Of a stretch of 64,000 bases of DNA, positions 55,936-64,000 are shown in pieces. This stretch comes from Procambarus clarkii (taxonomy: Eukaryota > Arthropoda > Malacostraca > Decapoda > Cambaridae), in NCBI RefSeq assembly GCF_040958095.1, contig NC_091152.1:14125916-14189915 (forward strand), given 5' to 3'. How positions within the stretch are numbered: the stretch's first letter is position 1; every line of letters starts with the position of its first letter. Below the pieces are notes generated by a model that was given only the letters and a program-made list of their open reading frames with translations, was not told where the DNA came from and made no database searches. The position numbers were made by a program, and so were the translations under genes.

Positions 55936-56547
55936 TCAAGCGAAGGGTGATTTAGTGGTTACGACAGCCATAGGTATAATCGGAGTGCCGGTCGTATGCC
56001 AGCCGTTGTAGGTCTTTGGCTCCTGTGGATTGTAGAGCTTCTTAATTACTGTGCGATGCCTGTCGCTGTGGTTTGTGCGACCCTTAACGGGCTCCATTGT
56101 TGCAGGAAACAGATGCAAGTTCTCTCCATGATCCGGACGTATAAAACTATTATATTTCTCCACGATCATGTGAAGGATGTTTCGGTAATTAATAATCACG
56201 CCGATGATTCTGGCTCTGCGGATCGGGTAGAGAGGGGTTTTGTTCTGGTGAGGGCCTTCAATATGGCATGATAGGCGTTGCCTCGTGTTTGGGATTTCGT
56301 GTGGCGTCACTTGGAGACTGCAAATAGCCGCACATCTGCAATTGTGTCTCCGGCGTTCATTGTTACGTTGTGGTGCTGTGGTCTGGTTGGTGCCGTTCCT
56401 GTCACTGGTGATCTGGGTCATGGTACCTTCTACTAGTTTTGGGTAGTCCCGCCTCGACTGTAGGGGAGGGAGGAAATTATGAGAAGAAAGCGCCAAGCCA
56501 TTGCGACTATATAGCACTTGGAAGGTCAGGATAATGGCCCGTGCCAC
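55936..56547 (-). pseudogene. Unrecognised frame, right outer arm
   Basis: Shares its last 90 or so codons with 30180-30641 (NYRNILHMIVEKYNSF, KKLYNPQEPKTYNG, KSPFA end). The N-terminal part differs and overlaps a SINE tail near 56480, so the start is not reliable. Confidence 0.4.
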
Positions 56548-56700
56548 CTCTTGGGTGGCTTAACCTTCATCAATCAATCAGGATAAGGATTTTGGATGGG
56601 ACGGGGGGGAAGGAATTGTTTCCCAACCACTTGGACGGTTGGGGATTGAATGGCAACCTGCATGAAGTGAGACCGTCGCTCTATAAAGATTGTGTGTAGT
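56475..56700 (-). mobile_element. tRNA-derived SINE with embedded hairpin repeat
   Basis: Minus strand: head TAGAGCGACGGTCTCACTTC and GGTTGCCATTCAATCCCC, CCAAGTGGTTGGG, then the tail AATGGCTTGGCGCTTTCTTC near 56485-56505. A CCACCTCTTGGGTGGCTTAA hairpin stretch at about 56535-56580 interrupts it. Confidence 0.7.
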
Positions 56701-56756
56701 GTAGATGGTTACAGTGATAAAGGTTGTGTGTAGTCTACATGGCTAGTCTTACGTTC
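56690..56756 (-). repeat. Piece of 34-bp satellite
   Basis: TGTAGTGTAGATGGTTACAG and TGATAAAGGTTGTGTGTAGT; inverse of the unit at 28450. 56757-57130 has no other feature. Confidence 0.75.
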
Positions 56757-57132
56757 TACTCGTTTTGGATAGTTCTGCCTCGACTGATTGTATGTTTATA
56801 GATCGAATGAACAGTCAATCGTTTACCATGAGTTTTTTGATCGCTGTTTTGCTGTGTGTGTTGGGGGGGGGGGCTTTTGAAAGTTCAATTGTCGTCTGCT
56901 TCAGGCGGAGGATGTCGTCGAAAGTGTACGAGATCAGTGGTCGATCTCAAGTGGTACGGAAGAACTTTGTGTTGGAGTGGTAGGATGTTTGACAAATGGA
57001 ATGTAAACGTTTGTTTGTGTATTTAGCTGTGTAGTGTAGATGGTTATTAATAACAAAAAACTTGAGGCTTAGGACTTGCGCGGGAATTTCTCTGCAAAAA
57101 AAAAAAAAGATAAAAAAAATTAAAGGTCGTGT

Positions 57133-57910
57133 GCAGTACTCATCTAGTTGTGCTTGTGGGGGTTGAGCTGTGGCTCTTTGGTCCCGCCTCTCAACTGTCA
57201 ATCAACTGGTGTACAGATTGCTGAGCCTACTGGGCGCTTTCATATCTACATTTGAAACTGTGTATGGAGTCAGCTTCCACCACTACATTCCATCTATTAA
57301 CTACTCTGACACTGAGGAAGTTCGTTCTAATGCCCCTGTGGCTCATTTGGGTACTCAGTTTCCACCTGTGTCCCCTTGTTCGTATACCAGCCGTGTTAAA
57401 CAATTTATCTTTACCCTGTCGATTCCTCTTAGAATTTTGTGGGTAGTGAACGTGTCTCCCCGAGCTCTCCTATTTTCCAGCGACGTTAGGTGTATTTCAT
57501 GTAGCCTTTCCTCGTAACTCATGTCTTTTGGTTCTGGAACTAGCCTAGTTGCGTACCTTTGAAATTTTTCCAGCTTAGTCCTGTGCTTGGCAAGGTACGG
57601 GCTCCATGCTGGGGCCACATACTCCAGGATTGGTCTTACATATGTGAAATACAAAGGGTTCTGAATGACTCCTTACACAGGTTTCTAAAGGCAGTTCTGA
57701 TGTTAGCCAGGTTTGCATACGCCGCCGATGTTATGCTTTTTATGTGGGCTTCAGGAGACAGGTTTGGTGTGACATCAACTCTCGTGAAGAACTTCATCTA
57801 CCATTCGGTATCCTGTGTCTGGCCTCCTAGTGCCACTGCCTAGTTTCATCACCTTACATTTACTCGGGTTGAACTGTAGTAGCCATTTGTTGGACCAGTC
57901 ATTCAGTGTA
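57133..57910 (-). pseudogene. LINE ORF2 C-terminal half, frameshifted
   Basis: Minus strand. Starts near 57900 with WLLQFNPSKCKVMKLGS, then SPEAHIKSITSAAYANLANI, shifts frame, then an open piece at 57654-57355 (YVRPILEYVAPAWSPYLAKH, KLEKFQRYATRLVPEPKDMS, YEERLHEIHLTSLENRRARG). The usual C-terminus and tail follow to about 57133. This is the longest stretch of that RT region here and belongs to the family at 19252. The RT catalytic box is upstream and missing. It is inserted in the 34-bp satellite. Confidence 0.85.
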
Positions 57911-58140
57911 GATGGTTACAGTGGTAAAGGTTGCGTGTAGTGTAGATGGTTACAGTGATAAAGGTCGCGTGTAGTGTAGATGGTTAGTGATAATGGTCGT
58001 GCGAGTAGTGTAGATGGTTACAGTGATAATGGTCGTGTGAGTAGTGTAGATGGTTACAGTGATAATGGTCTTGTGAGTAGTGTAGATGGTTACAGTGATA
58101 ATGGTCTTGTGTAGTGTAGATGGTTACAGTGATAAAGGTT
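57905..58140 (-). repeat. 34-bp satellite, right flank of the inverted repeat
   Basis: About seven units of GTGTAGATGGTTACAGTGAT plus AATGGTCTTGT, reverse complement of 28450-29088. Confidence 0.9.
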
Positions 58141-58361
58141 ATTAGTTTAACACCAAGCATTTATAAGGTGATGGAAAACGGAGTATGGTTGACCATCAAG
58201 AGGGTACACGTAGCTAGAGGGAACCATCACTTTGTAACGACCAGAGAAACATGTTCCTGGAAGCCCATCATCCCAGAAGGTTCTCGATCGTTTCACGAAG
58301 TCAACCTCCCGGTTACTCTCTTGGCAATAAACGAACGGAATGACAGCGAAAGTCAGCCAGA

Positions 58362-58401
58362 GAGAGTGTGAGTGAGTGTGAGTGAGTGAGTGAGTGAGTG
58401 A

Positions 58402-58486
<85 letters not shown>

Positions 58487-58487
58487 A
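58362..58487. repeat. GAGT/GT microsatellite
   Basis: GTGAGTGAGTGAG followed by about 40 GT units. 58141-58361 and 58488-58745 have no recognised feature. Confidence 0.95.
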
Positions 58488-58761
58488 AACAAGCCCCCAA
58501 CACCACTCGTCTTTCTCCAAGAAGGAATCAAGTTAACGGACGTGGATACTAGGAACCAATAGGAGACGCCGTGGTTCCTGCCGGCCCTAGTTGGGGGGTT
58601 CCCGTCATAAACAGGCCAATTGGGACATCTAGAAGTCGCCTGGTGGGCCACTCGCCGCTGTGGGTCGAAATTGTATCATAAAAGTAAACGCTTATCTTGC
58701 TGTCCTTGACGTTCGCTGTTTGACGAGATGGGCCCTGAACGCCAGTCTTCTGCTGCGTATC

Positions 58762-58885
58762 TGCTGCTGCTGTTGTAGCTGCTGTTGCTGCATCTGGCGC
58801 TGCTGCAGGTGGCTCTGCTGCTGCTGTTGTAGCTGCTGTTGCTGCATCTGGCGCTGCTGCAGGTGGCTCTGCTGCTGCTGGTGTT
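58762..58885 (+). repeat. 54-bp CTG-rich tandem repeat, about 2.2 units
   Basis: CTGCTGCTGTTGTAGCTGCT, GTTGCTGCATCTGGCGCTGC and TGCAGGTGGCTCT repeated. 58886-59145 shows nothing. Confidence 0.85.
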
Positions 58886-59147
58886 GATACTGTTGCAGGT
58901 GGTGGTTTACAGCATTCGATGAATCCTTTTTTTATTAGTGTTTTTTCTCCATTAATGAATTCACCTTGCAGTACATATGACTGCAGATATTTTGATTAAA
59001 ATATAATTATTTGAAACGTTGTTTAATGATTATCTTAGGGGGGACTTCAGTATTTACCTGCCAGCTGTTTTATAGCTGTTCCTCAGGAAACGGTGAAGAT
59101 TTAAACATAAGTCTTCACAGTTGTTTGTTTTGACAATTTGTTTTTCT

Positions 59148-59312
59148 CCACCAACACCACGCCCACCACACACCACGCCCACCACACACCTCGCCCACCA
59201 CACACCTCGCCCACCACACACCTCGCCCACCACACACCTCGCCCACCACACACCTCGCCCACCACACACCTCGCCCACCACACACCTCGCCCACCACACA
59301 CCTCGCCCAACT
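59148..59312 (+). repeat. 16-bp tandem repeat CACCACACACCTCGCC
   Basis: About ten units, the first ones CACGCC variants. Confidence 0.95.
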
Positions 59313-59682
59313 CTTTGTTCGTTCCTTTCGCCTCTCTCTTCCTTTTCTCTTTTCCGTTTAAACACATTTTCACGGTGGGGAAAATATGCGTGCTATGATA
59401 ATCAAAAGAATATTTTAGTGTGGCTTGTGAAGCCGCTGTTCTGGTCTGAAGATATGAGACAGACTAAGTGCGTTCCACCTTCTAGAATTAAACCTAGTAA
59501 CCTTCCGGTGTCACAGAGTCCTGACCCCTCCGGGTCGAGTCGTCCTGATGGGAAAGATAATGCATTCATCAGTCAGCTGTAAACTCATTGTTCTGGTGAC
59601 AGACACAGTAGTTATTAATCTGCCTTCCTCGGTCCATCCCTCTTCCTCTGACCATATCCTGGTTGTTTGACCCCCCTCTCCT

Positions 59683-59689
<7 letters not shown>

Positions 59690-59726
<37 letters not shown>
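59690..59726. repeat. CT microsatellite
   Basis: About 18 CT units after a C run. Confidence 0.95.
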
Positions 59727-59729
<3 letters not shown>

Positions 59730-59799
59730 AATCGATATACCGTTTAATAAAAAAGGGTGTGCGTAAGCTCTCCAAGACTGGTGTGAGCTGCTCTCCTCA

Positions 59800-60175
59800 G
59801 ACTAGTGAGATATTCCTCCCTCTTTAACGCACGAGTCACAACACTGAATATTCGCCACCACCGTCTCATCCTCCCGGGACGGAACCTGTCCATCAGCGCC
59901 GCTTATATGAGGCGGCGGGTGGGAGGAGCTGCCAGCCGGCCCCGGGCTTGGGCTTTACTCTGGGTTTCGTGGGTAATTGCTCGAAATTCCTGGAGCTTTG
60001 TCTTGTGGGAAGCTGTTGTGAATGGAAAAGGAAAGTGGCTTTTGTTTATCTTGGAGAGAGGAAGGAGGGCTTAGATCACACGGATGTGGCGCCTGGCCGG
60101 AGGAGTGCTGAGCCTAGTCTGATAGCCAGCCGGAGGAGTGCTGAGCCTAGTCTAATAGCCAGCTAGAGGATATCT
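59800..60175 (+). other. GC-richer stretch, no gene recognised
   Basis: Two short frames (59805-60074 and 59948-60166) show no domain. Contains a 33-bp tandem pair (CGGAGGAGTGCTGAGCCTAG units) at 60097-60163. A first exon or promoter cannot be excluded or supported. Confidence 0.3.
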
Positions 60176-60184
60176 ACAACTATA

Positions 60185-60210
60185 TTGACTGTAACTATAG
60201 TTACAGTCAA
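60185..60210. repeat. Perfect 26-bp palindrome
   Basis: TTGACTGTAACTA followed directly by its exact inverse. Confidence 0.95.
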
Positions 60211-60330
60211 GTAACTATAATGACTGAGCGAATGACAAGTGACTGTATTGATGGAACTGCCGACAAGTAATTTGAGATCCAAGGAGAGGACAGAAACGCG
60301 CACACTTATGGCAGGATACTTGAACCATCA

Positions 60331-60541
60331 CTGTAGTGGTGGTGGTCTGTACCCGGTACCATCACTGTACCGGGCAGCTGATGGTGCTCTTGGCCCCTGG
60401 TGGTTGCTGTACTGGTGGTGGTCTGTACCCGGTACCATCACTGTACCGGGCAGCTGATGGTGCTCTTGGCCCCTGGTGGTTGCTGTACTGGTGGTGGTCT
60501 GTACCCGGTACCATCACTGTACCGGGCAGCTGATGGTGATC
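60331..60541 (+). repeat. 76-bp tandem repeat, about 2.8 units
   Basis: Units start at 60331, 60407 and 60483. Each contains the hairpin CCCGGTAC...GTACCGGG. Confidence 0.9.
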
Positions 60542-60664
60542 TTTGAGAGAAATATTTTTTCTTGCCTCATTTTATAGTTGTGTGTTGTAGTTGATTGTTG
60601 TTGATTGTGGTGTTTGCTCATGATATTACCTGTGTCTTCCCTTTATCCTTAGTTGGTCTAGTTT

Positions 60665-61185
60665 ATTTGTTCCACTCCCCTTTCTTCCTGCGACTTTTTA
60701 TTTTCCTCTATCCATTCTTCCCTTTCCCCTTTCTTTCTCTTCCCCTTTTTTCTTTTTTCTCTTCCCCTTTTTTCTTTTTTCTCTTCCCCTTTCTTTCTTT
60801 TCCCCTTTTTTCTTTTTTCTCTTCTCCTTTCTTTCTTTTCCTTTTTTTCTTTTATTCTCCCCCTTTTTTTTTCTTTTTTTGTCTTCCCTCTTTTCTTATT
60901 TTTCTCTTCGATGTTTTTTCTTATTTTTTTTCGTTCTTTTCTCTTCCCCCCTTTCTTTCGCTCTTCCCAGCCCCCTTTCTTTTCTCTTCCCCCTTTTCTT
61001 TCGCTCTTCCCTCTTTCTTTTCTCTTCCCCGTTTCTTTCTCTTCCCCCTTTCTTTTCTCTTCCCCCTTTCTTTTCTATTTTCTATCTTTGTCTCTTCCCC
61101 TTCTACCCTTTACCCTTTCTCCCTTCTCCCCCTTTATACCCTCTTTTCCGACTGTCCTCTCCCTTTCTCCCCTTTCCGCTGGCAA
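60665..61185 (+). repeat. Polypyrimidine tract, about 500 bp
   Basis: TTTCTTTTCTCTTCCCCC-type modules with almost no purines; Phe/Leu/Ser-rich frames are by-products. 61186-61480 has only a short GT run at about 61387. Confidence 0.9.
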
Positions 61186-61479
61186 GTCGTGTCCAGCGTC
61201 ATCTTGTCTCCCTTAAATTCTTGCCTTAGTTGTGTGTGACCTTAAATTTAGGTGTTGGCAGTTGAGGGTTGATGGTTGTGTGTGTTTAGTGCCGCTCTCC
61301 TCACAACTCTCATTGATGAGTCTTTTACTTTGGAGTTTATGGTCTCATTAATGCCTCTTCCTAAACTCCTGATGGCAGACTCTTTTGTGTGTGTGTGTGT
61401 GGGGGGGGGAAGGGGGGTAGGAAGTGGGGTGGTCTAAGGGGCCGCGGGTAAGTGGCTTTGGGGGTGATGGGTGTTCCAG

Positions 61480-61700
61480 TTCTTGCGTTCCGCCTCTTCA
61501 ATCAACTGGTGCAAAATATAAGAGGTCTCGCCTCTTATATCTACAGTTGAATCCGTTTAAGACAAGCCTCTTCCACCTCTGAACTCTCTAGCAAATTTGA
61601 CTTGTTAATTACCGACACTAAGATCTCTCAGTAATATGTGGTTCATTGGGTGTTTTAATGTCCACACGTATCCCCCTCGTTCGTTCTCATCTATGTCAAA
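61480..61700 (-). pseudogene. Very decayed LINE C-terminus and tail
   Basis: GTTCCGCCTCTTCAATCAAC, TTATATCTACAGTTGAATCC and CCACACGTATCCCCCTCGTT are diverged forms of the tail and C-terminal blocks at 57133-57380. 61701-62104 is unassigned. Confidence 0.45.
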
Positions 61701-62104
61701 TATCCGTGTCGTTGTCTGCGGTATTTTATATACCACAAACATGTCTTGCCTGCTTCAGATAATATTTGGTATAGTTCCTTCACGTTCTCCTTCAATCTCG
61801 TGCCTCTCGGATCTGTTTACTGGTAGGGAAACCACCTTTCCAATGTGGGGAATTGTGTTCAGTACTGACCCCCTGAAAGCAGTAGTGAGCAACTTGAGAC
61901 GATTTTTTGGATAGGATAGGAGACAGACTAAGATGTTCCATCTACTGGGGGTAAACCAGCTGTAGTTTGGGTCGTAGAGCCCGTGTTCTCCAGTGAGTTT
62001 ATTGTGCGATGTTTTCTCTGTGAAGGAAGAAGTGGAATCCTTGTTATTGTGTTATATTGTTATATTTTGTTCTCCAGCTGAGAACTCTCAGTGATTATTG
62101 GATT

Positions 62105-62440
62105 TCCAGCTGCGAACTCCGGCGGTTCTTGGATTACCAGCTGCGAACTCCGGCGGTTCTTGGATTACCAGCTAACGAACTCCGGCGGTTCTTGGATTAC
62201 CAGCTAACGAACTCCGGCGGTTCTTGGATTACCAGCTAACGAACTCCGGCGGTTCTTGGATCTCCAGCTGCGAACTCCGGCGGTTCTTGGATTACCAGCT
62301 AACGAACTCCGGCGGTTCTTGGATCTCCAGCTGCGAACTCCGGCGGTTCTTGGATTACCAGCTGCGAACTCCGGCGGTTCTTGGATTACCAGCTGCGAAC
62401 TCCGGCGGTTCTTGGATTACCAGCTAACGAGATCCAGTAT
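62105..62440 (+). repeat. 31/32-bp minisatellite, about 10.5 units
   Basis: CCAGCTGCGAACTCCGGCGG plus TTCTTGGATTA; some units have CTAACG instead of CTGCG, adding one base. Confidence 0.95.
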
Positions 62441-62629
62441 TGACGAAAGAGGGAAAGCGCTCCCGGGGTCCCGCATCAGCCGACAGCTCTGCAGATTAAT
62501 TGATCTGTCAACTATCAATTATCACGGCTAATTATCGGGACTGACGTCACGGTGATTATCATAGTGTGGGAGGCGATTAGAGCGAGTCGTAATTATAGGT
62601 CTTTGTGGCAACCTATACGGTTTTATTGA

Positions 62630-62720
62630 TGGTGGTGATAAAGGGTGTTGTTGGTGGTGATAAAGGGTGTTGATAAAGGGTGTTGATGGTGGTGTTGATG
62701 GTGATGGTGAAGGCAGGTGG
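62630..62720 (+). repeat. GATAAAGGGTGTTGATGGTGGT simple repeat
   Basis: Four irregular copies of GGTGGTGATAAAGGGTGTTG. 62721-63160 has nothing recognisable. Confidence 0.75.
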
Positions 62721-63164
62721 TAGTGATGGTGAAACTTTGGTGATTATGCTGGCATGATAGTATTGATGATGGGTACTGGTCATGATTTCATTCGATGTTG
62801 TTGATGATCATTCAGGATGATGGATGGTGATGAGGATTCATGGAGTAGATAATGGTGACATGTGCGAGTGTGTCCCCTCCCCGCCAATGTGAACGAATGT
62901 TGGAAGAAAGTCGGTCATCTAGTCATCCAGTCCGCTAATCACCCAACAAGCTGGTCAATCAGCCAGCTCTCCAGTCAGCTAATCACCCAACAAGCCAGTC
63001 AGTCATACTTGTAAACAACATTTACATATGAAATATTCATTCAGTTCAAATATGAGAACGTTATAATTGGTGTAAGTTGTTTTCTTAATAAACATGAACG
63101 GAACTTGTTTACTTGTGAACTTAACGGAATTGAGAACAATTGTCGTGTACTGAGAGACACTGGA

Positions 63165-63243
63165 AGCCGTGGGGAAGGGGGACGCTGGGAGGGAAGGTGG
63201 GAGGGAAGGTGAGAGACGCTGGGAGGGAAGGTGAGAGACGCGA
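63165..63243 (+). repeat. GAGAGACGCTGGGAGGGAAGG tandem repeat
   Basis: Three irregular copies. Confidence 0.75.
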
Positions 63244-63329
63244 GGGCGATCCTTCATTGTGACACTCTTCTAAAAGGAAAACAGGCTTTACAGAACATCA
63301 ATAAATTGAGATAATACGATTTCCTTTAT

Positions 63330-63388
63330 GCGGGAGGGAGGGAGGGAGGGAGGGAGGGAGGGAGGGAGGGAGGGAGGGAGGGAGGGAG
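63330..63388. repeat. GGGA microsatellite
   Basis: About 14 GGGA units. 63389-64000 is purine-rich and shows no gene. Confidence 0.95.
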
Positions 63389-64000
63389 AGGCATCGGTTG
63401 AGGGAAAGGGAGAGGCAATCGTTGAGGAAATAACCTGCTAAGGAAGAGGGACACGAGGCACGAAATTGGGAGAGAGAGTAAGAAATACGGCTGAGAATAT
63501 GGTAAGATAGATAAAAAAAAGTGAGGCATGAGAGGCAGATGAGGGAGCAAAGAAGGACGGTTGTAGAGAAGGATTAAGGGAAGGAATGAAAACGTGCAAG
63601 AGATGAGAATAAAGATGAGAATAGGAGAAGAGAGTGAAGGATAGGTATCATTGTAGGAGGTTACAGGGAAGCACTGGTTTGGAAATTGGGTTCTACAATT
63701 GGCTGCCAGCTACCTTTATAGGGGTAAACAGCTTTAACACAATAGATGGGATAGGTATGTAGGGGACGGGTGAGGAATGGATAGGGGCGGGTGAAGGGAG
63801 CGAGTTGGTTAGGGGGGGCCATGGGGTGAGGTAGGGGGGGGGGAGTGAGGAGAGGGAGCTCTAGGGACGTGCAGCTGACGGTCCAGAGTTAGTCTGATTA
63901 TTCTAAAAATTATCATCAATCGATCTGAATTTTCAAGATTAAAACGGGATTAATCTCTAATTATCTTATAATATCATTCCATTGGCCCTCTTGCATGAAT

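Larger units (their letters stand above)
46334..56208 (-). repeat. Giant inverted repeat, right arm (about 9.9 kb)
   Basis: Reverse complement of 30369-40346, starting at TGACACCCTAACG. Same order of elements mirrored. The right arm has its own insertion (50753-51130), a longer second 33-bp block and a shorter first one, and lacks the left-only 230-base segment. Confidence 0.95.

Noticed and set aside
59805-60166. Host gene first exon
   Set aside because: GC-richer with short frames, but no domain, no convincing splice or promoter signal.

Overview
The window looks like a repeat-dominated nuclear region of an arthropod, most likely a decapod crustacean. This rests on long TA, CA and GA microsatellites, several tRNA-derived SINE families, fragments of several non-LTR retrotransposon (LINE) lineages, and a MITE-like repeat carrying TTAGG-like motifs; the decapod assignment comes from familiarity with such repeats, not from a search. 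I recognise no intact host protein-coding gene, rRNA or functional tRNA. A 500-base run of N lies at 11645-12144. Nearly all long open frames are by-products of tandem repeats whose period is a multiple of three.

Layout. 1-3751: 3' part of a Ty3-like LTR retrotransposon with protease, then integrase, then an RNase H remnant, and no reverse transcriptase (RT). 3752-7857: TA microsatellites, a MITE-like inverted-repeat element, and a very homogeneous 260-bp satellite (about 12.3 units) with a tRNA-like head in each unit. 8-30 kb: mini- and microsatellites interspersed with LINE and SINE fragments, including an in-frame LINE RT segment cut by the N gap.

30.4-56.2 kb: the main structure, a giant inverted repeat. 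The left arm (about 30369-40346) is the reverse complement of the right arm (about 46334-56208), with about 6 kb of spacer. Each arm holds, from outside inward: a conserved open frame of unknown identity, a decayed acidic/basic frame with three 29-residue repeats, a 36-codon frame, a long frame made of 11-residue repeats, a LINE RT fragment, and a LINE with AP-endonuclease, RT and RNase H remnants, interrupted by an LTR-like insertion. The arms differ by substitutions, different stop codons, different repeat copy numbers and arm-specific insertions, so they have evolved separately. A 34-bp satellite outside both arms is also arranged in mirror image (28.4-29.9 kb and 56.7-58.1 kb), which suggests the inverted duplication, or the locus it inserted into, spans up to 30 kb.

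56.5-64 kb: more SINE and LINE fragments, minisatellites, a long polypyrimidine tract and unremarkable sequence. No operon-like organisation is expected. What the region shows is transposon insertion, tandem expansion and inverted duplication.
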